Assembly (NCBI RefSeq): GCF_022271405.1
Contig: NZ_JAJNAL010000024.1
Coordinates: forward strand, 1 to 64,000
Reading direction: 5' to 3'
Source of the DNA: Rhodopseudomonas infernalis
GTDB taxonomy: Bacteria; Pseudomonadota; Alphaproteobacteria; Rhizobiales; Xanthobacteraceae
DNA: 64,000 bases
Below are positions 26,382 to 37,749 of the stretch, piece by piece. Both the position numbers and the translations under genes were made by a program. Each line of letters begins with the position of its first letter. Position 1 is the stretch's first letter. Below the pieces are notes generated by a model. The model did no database searches. It was not told the origin of the DNA and saw only the letters and a program-made list of their open reading frames with translations.

Positions 26382-27590
26382 CTACTTCTTCACCAGCGGG
26401 CATGCCGGATCGGGCGGCCCGAAGGCGTCGTCGCCGGAGATCTTGGTGAGGATCTTGTAGTAGTCCCACGGATATTTCGACTCCTCCGGGCTCTTGACCT
26501 GCACCAGCATCAGGTCGTGCACCATCAGCCCGTCCTCGCGCAGCTTGCCGTTGCGGGCGAAGAAGTCGTCGATCGGCTTTTCGCGCATCTTGGCGGCCAC
26601 CTTGAGCGGCTCGTCGGTGCCGGCGTCCTTGATGCCCTGCAGATAATGCGTCACCGCGGAGTAGACGCCGGCCTGCCACATCGTCGGCATCCGGTTCATC
26701 TTGGCGAAATAGCGCTTCGACCATTCGCGGGTCTTGTCGTCCATGTCCCAATAGAACGACGTCGTCAGCAGCAGGCCCTGCGCGGCGGGCAGGCCGAGCG
26801 AGTGGATGTCGGTGATCAGCGCCAGCAGCGCGGCCATCTGTTGGCCGCCCTTGAAGACGCCGAATTCGGCGCCGGTCTTGATCTCGTTGATGTTGTTCGG
26901 CGGACCGCCGGCGATGCCGATGATCTTGGCCTTCGAGGCCTGCGCCTGCAGCACGAAGGACGACAAATCCGGCGTCGCGAACGGCGGGCTTACCGAGCCC
27001 AGCACCTTGCCGCCGGTCTTGGTGACGACCGCGGCCGCATCTTTCTCGAGCGACTTGCCGAACGCGTAGTCGTCGGTGATGAAGAACCACGAATCGCCGC
27101 CGCGCTTCACAACTTCCTGCGCTGTGCCGACCGCGAGCGCGCGGGTGTCGAACACCCACTGCATCGCATAAGGCGAGCAGAACTTGCCGTGAAAATCAGC
27201 CGCGCCGGTCGACTGCGTGATGAACATCCGCTTCTTCTCGTTGGCGATGTTCTGCACCGCGAGCCCGACCGCGGAGACCGGCACGTCGACGATCAGGTCG
27301 ACCTGTTCGACGTCGTACCAGCGCCGCGCCAGCGAGGCACCGATGTCGGGCTTGAGCTGATGATCGCCGGCGATCACGCTGACCGGCTTGCCGAGCACGC
27401 TGCCGCCGAAATCCTCCACCGCCATCTGCGCTGCGGTGACCGAGCCCTGGCCGGTCGGCGTCGAGGCCGGACCGTTCATGTCGGTCAGCACGCCGATCTT
27501 GACGACGTCGTCGGAAACTTGAGCGGAGGCGACCGACGGCGACAGCAGCGCGGCCGTCATCATCGCGGCCGCCAATGGTCTGGCGAACAT
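26382..27590 (-). CDS. Liv-type ABC transporter substrate-binding protein (orphan)
   Basis: A 402-residue periplasmic binding protein. The signal peptide is residues 1-23 (ending SVASA), then QVSDDVVKIGVLTDMNGPAS opens the mature protein. It belongs to the Peripla_BP_6 group whose members start VKIGVLTDMNG, common in Bradyrhizobiaceae. FITQSTGAADFHGKFCSPYA near residue 135 lines the hinge. The C-terminus DAFGPPDPACPLVKK has one Cys. No cognate permease or ATPase is adjacent. The divergent neighbour is a Ni/Co-type transporter 106 bases away. Confidence 0.9.
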   Translation of the reverse strand: MFARPLAAAMMTAALLSPSVASAQVSDDVVKIGVLTDMNGPASTPTGQGSVTAAQMAVEDFGGSVLGKPVSVIAGDHQLKPDIGASLARRWYDVEQVDLIVDVPVSAVGLAVQNIANEKKRMFITQSTGAADFHGKFCSPYAMQWVFDTRALAVGTAQEVVKRGGDSWFFITDDYAFGKSLEKDAAAVVTKTGGKVLGSVSPPFATPDLSSFVLQAQASKAKIIGIAGGPPNNINEIKTGAEFGVFKGGQQMAALLALITDIHSLGLPAAQGLLLTTSFYWDMDDKTREWSKRYFAKMNRMPTMWQAGVYSAVTHYLQGIKDAGTDEPLKVAAKMREKPIDDFFARNGKLREDGLMVHDLMLVQVKSPEESKYPWDYYKILTKISGDDAFGPPDPACPLVKK

Positions 27591-27696
27591 GCTGGTTTCT
27601 CCCTTGTTCCGGCTCTGCGGCCGTGTTGTGATCGCGAACTTACACGATTTGGATGTCGCCGCAATTTACCGGCGGCCCGCAAGCGATCAGGGGCTG

Positions 27697-28395
27697 ATGT
27701 TCGCGATACTGGGGTTGGGCTTCCTGCTGGGGATGCAGCATGCACTCGAGGTCGATCACATCGCCGCCGTCTCGACGATCGCGGCGCGGCGCAGCGGTGT
27801 CCGCGATATCGTCAAACACGGGCTGACCTGGGGACTGGGACACACGCTCACGCTGTTCCTGTTCGCCGGCGCCGCGATCGTGCTTGGCCAGGCGATCCCG
27901 GATCACATCGCCGAGTCGCTGGAAGGCGCGGTCGGCCTCATGCTGGTCGGGCTCGGCGCGCATCTGTTGTGGCGGCTGTGGCGGGATCGCGTGCACGTCC
28001 ATGTTCACCAGCACGGCGACGGAACGCGGCATATCCATCTGCATAGCCACGCCGATCAGCACGCACGACACGACGGACCAGCCGCGCATCGCCACGAGCA
28101 CGGCTTCCGCTGGCGCACGCTGCTGATCGGGTTGATGCACGGCATGGCAGGCTCCGCCGCGCTTCTGGTGCTGGCGGTGTCGAAGGCACCGACGCCGACG
28201 CAAGGCCTGCTCTATGTGGTGCTGTTCGGACTCGGTTCGATGGTCGGCATGGGTGCGCTCTCCGCCGCCATCGCGGTGCCGCTCGCGATCTCGGCGCGCG
28301 GATTGACTGCGGTCAATCGCGGCCTGCAGGTCGCGGTCGGGGGGCTGACCATCGTGATCGGGCTGCACACCATCCGGTCGACGCTGCTCGGCTGA
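27697..28395 (+). CDS. NiCoT-like nickel/cobalt transporter
   Basis: A 232-residue membrane protein. GMQHALEVDHIAAVSTI contains the H-x4-D-H signature of the NiCoT family, which moves Ni2+ or Co2+ inward. A cytoplasmic or periplasmic loop at residues 100-130 is extremely His-rich (VHVHQHGDGTRHIHLHSH), a probable metal-buffering segment. Later segments include LIGLMHGMAGSAALLVL. It is shorter than full NiCoT proteins (about 330-350), closer to the compact HupE/UreH-like or RcnA-like members. ATG 27697 follows AGGGGCTG. Nickel (hydrogenase) or cobalt (the cobalamin genes at 60-63 kb) are both possible. Confidence 0.8.
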   Translation: MFAILGLGFLLGMQHALEVDHIAAVSTIAARRSGVRDIVKHGLTWGLGHTLTLFLFAGAAIVLGQAIPDHIAESLEGAVGLMLVGLGAHLLWRLWRDRVHVHVHQHGDGTRHIHLHSHADQHARHDGPAAHRHEHGFRWRTLLIGLMHGMAGSAALLVLAVSKAPTPTQGLLYVVLFGLGSMVGMGALSAAIAVPLAISARGLTAVNRGLQVAVGGLTIVIGLHTIRSTLLG

Positions 28396-28410
28396 ACGGC
28401 CGACGCAGTG

Positions 28411-29046
28411 TCAGAATGACGGATCGCGCGCCAGCTTGGCCAGCTCGCAGCCTTCGCAATAGCGCGCGTCCTTATAGTCGATCCAGTTGTGGGCGTAGAT
28501 CCGCTCGGCCGGAATGGCGTAGCGGGCCTGCAGCACCCGCACCAGCACGCGCCACGCGGCGATCTGCGCCGGTGTGGCCGGCTCGGTGACGTCCGGGTAG
28601 TTGCCGGCGAATTCGATCCCGATCGAATTGGCGCGGGTCACCTGACGATAGGTCGGCTTGTTGTCGATGTACTTGTTGTCGTTGCGGTTGGCGCCGTCGC
28701 CATGGGTGGTGATCATGGTCTCGGGCACGGCCCAGTACACGGTGCCATCGGTCTCGACCCAGATGGTGACGCCGCGGCGGGTCGGGGTCTTCGCCTGTTC
28801 GCGCGCGCCATTGCGGGCGGAGCCGGCCGGGCCTTCGGTCTGGTGCACCAGGATGTTCTGCCACGGCGCCTTGCGATAATCGCCCCAGGGCGCCAGCCAC
28901 ACCATGCGAAGTCCCGGGATGTCGGGCATGCCGGCGCTGCGGGCCAGCGCGATCAGATCGGGCGAGAGCGGTCCGGCGATCGCGATGCGTGGCAGCCATG
29001 CTGCGATGATCAGCGGCAGCGCCAGTCCGAACAGCCGAAGCAGCAT
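28411..29046 (-). CDS. N-acetylmuramoyl-L-alanine amidase (Amidase_2/PGRP fold)
   Basis: A 211-residue secreted peptidoglycan amidase. The signal peptide is residues 1-24 (LLRLFGLALPLIIAAWLP). NILVHQTEG supplies the first Zn-ligand His, TTHGDGANRND the second region, and YAHNWIDYKDARYCEGC the distal His and Lys. NSIGIEFAGN is the conserved beta-strand of this fold. It cleaves the amide between MurNAc and L-Ala. ATG 29046 was chosen because the signal peptide starts there. Convergent with the metal transporter gene, with a gap of 15 bases. Confidence 0.86.
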   Translation of the reverse strand: MLLRLFGLALPLIIAAWLPRIAIAGPLSPDLIALARSAGMPDIPGLRMVWLAPWGDYRKAPWQNILVHQTEGPAGSARNGAREQAKTPTRRGVTIWVETDGTVYWAVPETMITTHGDGANRNDNKYIDNKPTYRQVTRANSIGIEFAGNYPDVTEPATPAQIAAWRVLVRVLQARYAIPAERIYAHNWIDYKDARYCEGCELAKLARDPSF

Positions 29047-29083
29047 CGGGAGCCCTGCGTAGGGGCGGGGTCGGGAAGCGGGA

Positions 29084-30289
29084 TCAGGCGATCTTGCGCA
29101 GCGCCGGCGGCAGTGACGGCGTCGTCTCCGAAGCCGGCTCATGAACCGCAAAGCGATCCTTGCCGAGTTTCTTGGCCCTGTACAGTGCGGCGTCGGCGGC
29201 CGCGATCAACCGCTCGGGATGCAGCCCGACCTGCAGCGTCCATTGCGCGACGCCGATCGAGGCGGCGATCGCAATGCTGTCGTCGGTGTCCTGCTGGGCC
29301 AGCCCGCGGCTTTCCTCGATGATACGGCGGGCCAGCATCGCGCCTTCGCGCAGCGTGGTCGCGGGCATGACCACGCAGAACTCGTCGCCCCCGGTGCGCG
29401 CCAGCAGATCGCCGGGCCGCAGCCGCGACTGCGCGGCGTGGGCGAAACGACGCAGGCATTCGTCGCCGGCCGCATGGCCGTGGCTGTCGTTGATGGCCTT
29501 GAAGCCGTCGAGGTCGATGGCCAGCACCGCGAACGGCTCGCCAGAGCGGAGCGAGACCTCGCACTGGGCCTGCATGCGCTGCAACAGATGCCGCCGGTTG
29601 GCGATGCCGGTGAGGTCGTCGACCAGTGCCAGGCTTTCGACTTCCGAGCGCAGCCGGTCGATCGCCATCAGCAGCAGCCCGAAATTGAGCGCCATCGACA
29701 GGAACACCAGCATCAGCACCATGGCGGCTTGGACGTCGTTGAAGGCCACGATCGATAGTTCGCCGCCGAACCCGAGCATGGCGGCGACAGACCGCACCGC
29801 GAACGTCGCCAACATCAGGATCGACACCGTCGCGGCCATCCGCGCGCCCGGGTTGTGGCGGGCGGCGTGTGCCAGCATCAGCGGCAGCGCCATGGCGATC
29901 GGAACGGCCTGGGCAACCGAGTAGATCACAATCCGAGCCGCCATCGAGTCGATCACAAGCAGGAAGAAGGCCAGCCCGACCATGCACCACAGGGTCAGGC
30001 CAAACGGCACCCACCAACTGAGACGCCGGCCATAAAACTGGTAGATCCCCATCCCGATCAGGCTTGCGGCCAGCACGATCGCGCCGCCGCCGGTGATCAG
30101 CGGGATTTTGTTGTCGACCAGGCCGCGCAGCATGCCGATGCCGGCGCCAACCGACAGAATGAAGCAGCCTGCGGTCCAATAGCGCGCCGGCGTGAAGCTC
30201 GGATAGCTCCGCATCACATGGGTCCAGACCAGGCCCAGCGCGAAGAAATTGATCAGAAATACAACCCAGAGTGTCGGGATGCTCAACAT
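29084..30289 (-). CDS. Membrane-bound diguanylate cyclase (GGDEF)
   Basis: A 401-residue c-di-GMP synthase. Residues 1-200 hold six or seven membrane segments (MLSIPTLWVVFLINFFALGL onward) with no recognised sensor name, MASE-like in layout. Residues 225-395 are the GGDEF domain: LVDDLTGIANRRHL opens it, the active site is GGDEF, and an RxxD inhibitory site (RPGD) lies five residues upstream of GGDEF, so product inhibition is expected. No EAL domain. ATG 30289 places the first membrane helix at the N-terminus; an earlier ATG (30370) is less likely. Confidence 0.9.
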   Translation of the reverse strand: MLSIPTLWVVFLINFFALGLVWTHVMRSYPSFTPARYWTAGCFILSVGAGIGMLRGLVDNKIPLITGGGAIVLAASLIGMGIYQFYGRRLSWWVPFGLTLWCMVGLAFFLLVIDSMAARIVIYSVAQAVPIAMALPLMLAHAARHNPGARMAATVSILMLATFAVRSVAAMLGFGGELSIVAFNDVQAAMVLMLVFLSMALNFGLLLMAIDRLRSEVESLALVDDLTGIANRRHLLQRMQAQCEVSLRSGEPFAVLAIDLDGFKAINDSHGHAAGDECLRRFAHAAQSRLRPGDLLARTGGDEFCVVMPATTLREGAMLARRIIEESRGLAQQDTDDSIAIAASIGVAQWTLQVGLHPERLIAAADAALYRAKKLGKDRFAVHEPASETTPSLPPALRKIA

Positions 30290-30649
30290 CGCCGCAGCAA
30301 AGCGGCGCGCGCCTTGTCCTTGTCTGTGAATCGCCGGTGATTCATGGTCGCATCCTGAAGTTGCGGCCACGTTGCACGGGCAGCGCTTAACGGAGTCTGA
30401 GAGGAACCGGAAAAACTACGGGGTGGTTTTAATTAAGTGAACGATGAGCGCGCCAGGATGAAGAAAAACTAAGATGAACAGCCGGTCCACGCCTGAGCCA
30501 TCGGAGCAGCGCGCCGCGGAACCGGCTTCCGCCGGGGCCTTGATCTTCTCGGCGCATTTCTGTGCCGACTCGCTTCAAATGCCGGCGGCGCTCGGATAGG
30601 GTCCGCCGCGACCGAGTTCCGGCGCCAGGCGCCCCAACCCCCGACATCG
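30290..30649. other. Intergenic region, 360 bases, divergent promoters
   Basis: Between the diguanylate cyclase (minus) and queD (plus). It contains an AT-rich patch near 30425-30440 (GGTTTTAATTAAGTG). I looked for a preQ1-type riboswitch before queD and did not recognise one. No coding sequence is supported. Confidence 0.45.
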
Positions 30650-31018
30650 ATGAAGATCACGCAAGCGTTCAGGTTCGAAGCCGCCCACCAATTGCCCCAT
30701 GTGCCCGAGACGCATCGCTGCAGGCGGATGCACGGACACTCCTATCGGGTCGAGCTGCAGCTCTCCGGGCCGATCAATCCGACCACCGGCTTCGTGCTCG
30801 ACTTCTTCGAGATCGAAGCGGCTTTCGGCCCGCTGCTGGCGCGGCTCGACCATTATTGCCTGAACGACATCGAAGGGCTTGAGAATCCGACCGCCGAGAA
30901 TATCGCGATCTGGATATGGGACCGCACCAAGCCGACGCTGGCGGCGCTGTCGAACGTCCGGGTCTATGAGACGCCGGACTGTTGGGCCGATTACGGCGGC
31001 GAAGATCAGGGCGCGTAA
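30650..31018 (+). CDS. queD: 6-carboxytetrahydropterin synthase (QueD)
   Basis: A 122-residue PTPS-fold protein. QueD converts 7,8-dihydroneopterin triphosphate to 6-carboxy-tetrahydropterin in queuosine/preQ0 synthesis. FEAAHQLP supplies the first Zn His; CRRMHGHSY gives catalytic Cys and two further Zn His residues (C-x3-H-G-H). FVLDFFEIEA and LDHYCLND (His/Asp of the catalytic triad region) and PTAENIAIWIW follow. The C-x3-HGH spacing favours QueD over eukaryote-like PTPS. It stands alone, without queC or queE nearby. Confidence 0.93.
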   Translation: MKITQAFRFEAAHQLPHVPETHRCRRMHGHSYRVELQLSGPINPTTGFVLDFFEIEAAFGPLLARLDHYCLNDIEGLENPTAENIAIWIWDRTKPTLAALSNVRVYETPDCWADYGGEDQGA

Positions 31019-31096
31019 GCCTAGGCCCTGGCCGCCGGCTTGAGGTCGGCACGGACCACCTGCATGCGCCGGCGGTCCGTGCCGTCAGTCAGAATT

Positions 31097-31684
31097 TCAG
31101 CGGATCGCCGCGGCACGACCGCGGTCTTCCTCGGTCTCCTGCTCCCACCGCAGAATGGTCGCGTAGAGATTATGAAATCGGTTGGCGGTCTCGCCGTCGA
31201 ACATCGGATCCTTGCTGGCTTCGATGCGCGAGTCGATCTTCGCCCAGTCCTCGGCGGTCAGCGTCTCCAGCGCGGCGGGGAACAGCAGCTGCTCTTCCTT
31301 CGCCATATGCCGGCGCTGATGCTCGAGGAATTCCGTCGCGGCGGCGTGGAAGGTTTGGCGCGGCAGCTCCTGATCGGCCAGGACGTCGTTGACGACCTGG
31401 GCGAAGCGGCCGAGGCGCTCGCCTTCGAGCACGTGCTCGGCCTCGATGTCGCCGACCGCGCCGGCGACAGCCGGATTGCGCTCCTTGAGGATCTGGTACA
31501 CCACATCCTCTTTCGGATGATGGCAGAGTTCCGGATACTCCTTGAAGTACTGGATCACGGCCTGGAAGATTTCGTAATCGGGGCGTTCGCGCCGGTCGAA
31601 CACGTTGAGTTCGCGCTCGATCACGCCAAGCAGCCTCGCGATGTTACGGTGCTCTTCGTGAAGTATTTCAATCATTCGTGACAT
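31097..31684 (-). CDS. Hemerythrin-domain protein
   Basis: A 195-residue four-helix-bundle protein with a likely di-iron site. EILHEEHRNIARLL gives the first His, then CHHPKEDVVYQIL (His-x-x-x-Glu), IEAEHVLEGERL and LEHQRRHMAKEEQLLFPA provide the further His/Glu ligands. Such proteins bind O2 or NO or protect iron-sulfur clusters (YtfE-like). ATG 31684 has GAGGTCGGCC before it. A TTGC-N6-TCAA box at 31770-31783 lies about 86 bases upstream, suggesting FixK/FNR-type control under low oxygen, consistent with the role. Confidence 0.88.
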   Translation of the reverse strand: MSRMIEILHEEHRNIARLLGVIERELNVFDRRERPDYEIFQAVIQYFKEYPELCHHPKEDVVYQILKERNPAVAGAVGDIEAEHVLEGERLGRFAQVVNDVLADQELPRQTFHAAATEFLEHQRRHMAKEEQLLFPAALETLTAEDWAKIDSRIEASKDPMFDGETANRFHNLYATILRWEQETEEDRGRAAAIR

Positions 31685-31769
31685 GGCCGACCTCGACTGC
31701 TCGCTGACCGGAAGACCGCGGCTGCGGCAAGATTCCACCGCGAAGATAGTGACCGGCGTGTGCCGATCC

Positions 31770-31783
31770 TTGCGTTAGATCAA
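31770..31783 (-). promoter_or_regulatory. FixK/FNR-type box before the hemerythrin gene
   Basis: TTGCGTTAGATCAA fits the rhizobial FixK/FnrL pattern TTG[A/C]-N6-TCAA. It is 86 bases upstream of the hemerythrin start on the minus strand and beyond the end of the copper ATPase gene, so it most likely serves the hemerythrin gene. Confidence 0.55.
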
Positions 31784-31833
31784 TCGAGTGCCGGCGGCTA
31801 TCAGTCGCAACAGGTCTTTACTTCACAAGGTGA

Positions 31834-34560
<2,727 letters not shown>

Positions 34561-34583
34561 CGGGTAACTCCTGGCTTGAAACC

Positions 34584-34602
34584 TATACCGTGTAGGGGTA
34601 TA
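34584..34602. promoter_or_regulatory. CsoR-type operator candidate
   Basis: TATACC (34584-34589) and GGTATA (34597-34602) form a 6-bp inverted repeat with a 7-base spacer containing GTGTAGG. It sits in the 50-base divergent gap between the copper ATPase and the CsoR-family gene, where a copper-sensing repressor would be expected to control both. The G-rich AT-flanked pattern resembles published CsoR operators. Confidence 0.65.
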
Positions 34603-34610
34603 TATCGCGC

Positions 34611-34886
34611 ATGAAATCGGACATCAAGACGGCATGTCAAAAACGCCTCGGCAGGATCGAGGGGCAGGTGCGCGGAATCTCCAGAATGATGGAGGAGGGC
34701 CGCTACTGCATCGATATCGTCACTCAGATCTCCGCGGTGCGCGCCGCGCTGCGGCGGGTCGAGGAGGAGGTGCTGAAGGATCACGTCGCGCACTGCGTCG
34801 AGCATGCGATCGCGAGCGGCGACAAGACCGATCAGCGCCAGAAGATCGCCGAACTGATGGACGTGATTCAGCGATCCAGCCGTTGA
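34611..34886 (+). CDS. csoR: CsoR-family copper-sensing repressor
   Basis: A 91-residue all-helical DUF156 (CsoR/RcnR) regulator. [20 protein letters not shown] is the conserved first helix. The Cu(I) ligand set Cys-His-Cys is visible as YCIDIVTQ and DHVAHC (His-x3-Cys). This separates it from RcnR/FrmR members, which use an N-terminal His. Cu(I) binding should release it from the operator at 34584-34602. The adjoining copper ATPase is the obvious target. ATG 34611 has no strong ribosome-binding site. Confidence 0.88.
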   Translation: MKSDIKTACQKRLGRIEGQVRGISRMMEEGRYCIDIVTQISAVRAALRRVEEEVLKDHVAHCVEHAIASGDKTDQRQKIAELMDVIQRSSR

Positions 34887-34963
34887 TCTGAAACGATCCG
34901 CGCGCGGCGGCGTTGCGGTCGATCAAGTCGGGGCGCGTCGGTGCGCGATGAGCCGGCCGATTC

Positions 34964-35617
34964 TCAGCGGCGGGTTTTGGCCGTCGGTCCGAACAAGGAG
35001 CTCTTCACCGCGGTGAAGCTGTTCGACAGGCCCGTCAGTCCGCAGGAGACCGGATCGCCGTCGCAGGCGTACTTCGCGGGCCGCGTCGGGACTGGTTTGA
35101 TGCTGGCGCGCGGCTTGTTCGTCGCCTGCTGCCGACGCGGCTTGGCGACGACGCGCTTGGGCTTTATGACGGTCGGGTGCGGCTTGATCTCCGGGGCGGC
35201 CTCGACCGGTTGCTGGCTTTGCAGCGCGGCGATCTGCTGCTGACGCGCCGCGAAGGCGGCCGCGATGATCGTCCTGCGGCGTTGGTCGAGAAATTCGGTG
35301 TAGTGCTCGTCCATCTTCCGCAGCTCTTCGGCAGTCGGATTGGGACCGGCGATGTCGAAGCTGCGGTTCTGCATGAAGTCGAAATAGGTGTAGCCGCCGC
35401 CTTGTTTGCGTCGGCCGGCGAACTTGGCGTCGCATTGCGCCGTCATCGCTGCCTTGGCGTCCTTGCTATCCGCGGCCTTCTCGCCCTTCTCGATGCAGTC
35501 TTCGTAGTCCACCGGCGCGCGGCTCGGCCACCACTCGGCGCTTGCGGCTGACGGCAGGGCCACCGCGCCGAGCGCGATCGCCAGATGCATCGTGGTGAGT
35601 TTCTGAAAGCCGGTCAT
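34964..35617 (-). CDS. Secreted protein of unknown function with basic tail
   Basis: A 217-residue protein. The signal peptide is about residues 1-27 (LAIALGAVALPSAASA), giving a mature start EWWPSRAPVDYEDCIEKGEK. Residues 28-125 contain two Cys (YEDC and AQCDAKF) and a charged helix (EHYTEFLDQRRR). Residues 130-185 are Pro/Lys/Arg-rich low complexity (IKPHPTVIKPKRVVAKPRRQ), and the tail has another Cys pair (ACDGDPVSCGLTG). No domain recognised. It may bind peptidoglycan or a polyanion through the basic part; that is inference. Confidence 0.72.
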   Translation of the reverse strand: MTGFQKLTTMHLAIALGAVALPSAASAEWWPSRAPVDYEDCIEKGEKAADSKDAKAAMTAQCDAKFAGRRKQGGGYTYFDFMQNRSFDIAGPNPTAEELRKMDEHYTEFLDQRRRTIIAAAFAARQQQIAALQSQQPVEAAPEIKPHPTVIKPKRVVAKPRRQQATNKPRASIKPVPTRPAKYACDGDPVSCGLTGLSNSFTAVKSSLFGPTAKTRR

Positions 35618-35822
35618 GCCCCGTCCCGCGACCGCAGATCACGCAGAAGTTGCGGATTCCGCCGCCAAGGCGCGGTTTTGTCAAGCGAAAGGCCCGCCGA
35701 GCAACGGGTCTCGGTTAGCGATCGGCTATCATCCTGTGGAGTTCGCTGCTGATCAGCGCGAATTGCCGAGTGGGCGGCGTCCGGCTGGTCAATGTTGACC
35801 ATCCGGACTGTGTCGCGAAAGC

Positions 35823-36125
35823 TCAGGCCGCGAAGTGCTCGGCCGACACCGAGTCGGCGTGCTCGATGTGATCGAGTTCCGACAGCTTGGTGACGCTCTT
35901 GCCCCGGCAGGACCAGGAAATCAGGGCCTCGTCGCCGCTGATCGACAGGATGATGCCGGTGACGTTGCCATGGGCGGTAACTTCGTCGCCGACCGAGAAC
36001 GTCTGGTTCTCGAGCGCCGCTTCGAGCGCGGCCCGCAGGCTGACAGCGTCGCTGCCGCCGGCAGCCCGGAACGCAGCGGTGGCCTTGGCGACCATATCGT
36101 CGGTGATCTTGAGTTTGTGGGTCAT
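35823..36125 (-). CDS. Small conserved-looking protein with a beta-barrel-like core
   Basis: A 100-residue cytoplasmic protein. The first half is helical (KLKITDDMVAKATAAFRAAG); the second half has alternating hydrophobic residues (SVGDEVTAHGNVTGIILSIS) that suggest an SH3-like or KOW-like small barrel. A lone Cys is in ISWSCRGKSV. ATG 36125 follows GAGGGATCTACC. A FixK-type box lies about 185 bases upstream (36309-36322), directly after the hemN terminator, so the gene may belong to the low-oxygen set. Function unknown. Confidence 0.7.
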   Translation of the reverse strand: MTHKLKITDDMVAKATAAFRAAGGSDAVSLRAALEAALENQTFSVGDEVTAHGNVTGIILSISGDEALISWSCRGKSVTKLSELDHIEHADSVSAEHFAA

Positions 36126-36308
36126 GGTAGATCCCTCGATGAGTCCGGGCGCAGCAATCAATAGGCGCGGCTGCTTAACGGTCTGCGACCATGGCCGCGG
36201 CGGCCATGAGCATGAGCGATTTTCCGTTAAGGCGGCGAGCCCGCGGACCTGACTCTCCCTGACATATTACCGCTAGCGGTAGGTATGCACCTAATCGATG
36301 GATTCGAT

Positions 36309-36322
36309 TTGACCTGCGTCAA
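36309..36322 (-). promoter_or_regulatory. FixK/FNR-type box between hemN and a small gene
   Basis: TTGACCTGCGTCAA is a TTGA-N6-TCAA palindrome with arms TTGAC/GTCAA. It overlaps the T-rich tail of the hemN terminator and lies about 185 bases upstream of the minus-strand gene at 35823-36125, its likely target. Confidence 0.5.
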
Positions 36323-36351
36323 AAGCAAAACGCGCGCCCGGGGGCGCGCGT
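36323..36351 (-). terminator. Intrinsic terminator of the bchE-bchJ-hemN row
   Basis: The arms ACGCGCGCCC (36330-36339) and GGGCGCGCGT (36342-36351) form a GC-rich hairpin. Read on the minus strand it is followed by TTTTGCTTTTGAC, a T-rich tract. It starts 23 bases after the hemN stop. Confidence 0.75.
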
Positions 36352-36373
36352 CGCAAGCATTGCGGCAGCAGGA

Positions 36374-37723
36374 TCAGACGGCGATCGAGTGCCGCACGTT
36401 GGAATTGCGCAAATACGTGTCGAAAACGGAGGCGACGACGCGTGACAGGCGAACGCCGTCTGCCGTCAGCGTCAGCTTGCCGTGGTCGCAGATCACGGCG
36501 CCGTCGCGCTGCAATTCGGCGAGGGCTTCTTGTTCCGGCGCGTACCAGTCGTCGGCGTAGCCAAAGGCGCGGCCCGCGGCGGCGAGGTCGATCTTGCCGT
36601 CGCACATGATGCGTTCGATCACATGCGCGCGCAGATTGTCGTCCTTGGTCAGGCCGTGGCCACGCGCCACCGGCAGCTTGCCGGACGCAACCGCACGGGC
36701 CCAGGCGCCGGTTTCGACGATGTTCTGGATGTAGCCGCTCGGCGTGCGACCGATCGAGGTCGCGCCGATGCCGATCAGCGTCTGCGCGGCGTCGGCGGTG
36801 TAGCCCTGGAAGTTGCGGTGGAGTTCGCCGACCTTCGCGGCGTCCGCCAGCGAGTCGCCCGGCAGCGCGAAGTGATCGATGCCGATGCGGACGTAGCCGC
36901 CCTTGACCAATGCTTCTGCGGCCGCATCCGCTTGCTCGGCGCGCTGATCGGGCTTCGGTAGCGACTCGTCGGGAATCATCCGCTGGTTCTTGGCAACCCA
37001 CGGCACGTGGGCGTAGCCGAACAGCGCCACACGGTCCGGCCGCATCTCGACGCATTGCTCGACGGTGCGCTGCAGGTCTTCGGCGGTCTGATAGGGCAGG
37101 CCGTAGATCAGGTCGAAGTTGATCTTGGACACGCCCGCCGCCTTGAACCGCGCCATCGCCGCGGCAACCATGTCGGGCGGCTGGACGCGGTTGATCGCCG
37201 CCTGAACCTTGGGGTCGAACTCCTGCACGCCGAAGCTGGCGCGCGTGAAGCCGAGCTCGCCGATGGTCGCGACCATCTCGTCGCTGAGTGTTCGCGGGTC
37301 GCTCTCGATCGCCAGCTCTGCGTCGGGCACGAACTCGAATCGTTCGCGCAGCAGCGTCATGATCGCGCCGAGGTCCTCGGGGGAGATCACGGTCGGCGTG
37401 CCGCCGCCGAAATGCAGGTGGCGCACCGGCATCGTGCCGGGCATCGCATCGGCGACCAAATCGATCTCGTCGATCAGGTTCTCGACATAGTCGGCCACCG
37501 GGCCGTATTTCGACGCCAGCTTCATGTTGCAGCCGCAGTACCAACACTGCTGCTTGCAGAACGGCACGTGCAGATACAGCGAGATCGGCTCGTCGGTATC
37601 GAGCTGGGCTAGCCAGCCGCGATAGATCGACTCCGGGAACTCCTTGGCGAAATGCGGAGCGGTCGGGTAGCTGGTGTAACGCGGCACCGAGCTCTTGGCG
37701 TATTTGTCGAGTGCAGACGACAT
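36374..37723 (-). CDS. hemN: Oxygen-independent coproporphyrinogen III oxidase
   Basis: A 449-residue radical SAM enzyme that decarboxylates coproporphyrinogen III to protoporphyrinogen IX without O2. The iron-sulfur cluster motif is CKQQCWYCGC (Cys-x3-Cys-x2-Cys), preceded by SLYLHVPFC. FGGGTPTVIS and the RASFGVQEFD region are typical. HemN's C-terminal HemN_C domain is present (residues 370-440). ATG 37723 starts the conserved KYAKSSVPRYTSYPTAPHF. It lies 26 bases downstream of bchJ on the same strand and probably shares transcription from the bchE promoter. Confidence 0.96.
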   Translation of the reverse strand: MSSALDKYAKSSVPRYTSYPTAPHFAKEFPESIYRGWLAQLDTDEPISLYLHVPFCKQQCWYCGCNMKLASKYGPVADYVENLIDEIDLVADAMPGTMPVRHLHFGGGTPTVISPEDLGAIMTLLRERFEFVPDAELAIESDPRTLSDEMVATIGELGFTRASFGVQEFDPKVQAAINRVQPPDMVAAAMARFKAAGVSKINFDLIYGLPYQTAEDLQRTVEQCVEMRPDRVALFGYAHVPWVAKNQRMIPDESLPKPDQRAEQADAAAEALVKGGYVRIGIDHFALPGDSLADAAKVGELHRNFQGYTADAAQTLIGIGATSIGRTPSGYIQNIVETGAWARAVASGKLPVARGHGLTKDDNLRAHVIERIMCDGKIDLAAAGRAFGYADDWYAPEQEALAELQRDGAVICDHGKLTLTADGVRLSRVVASVFDTYLRNSNVRHSIAV

Positions 37724-37749
37724 CGCTGGTCTCTCATATCGCCCGCGGA

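Noticed and set aside
30480-30649. preQ1 riboswitch before queD
   Set aside because: No conserved preQ1-I or preQ1-II blocks could be recognised in the leader.
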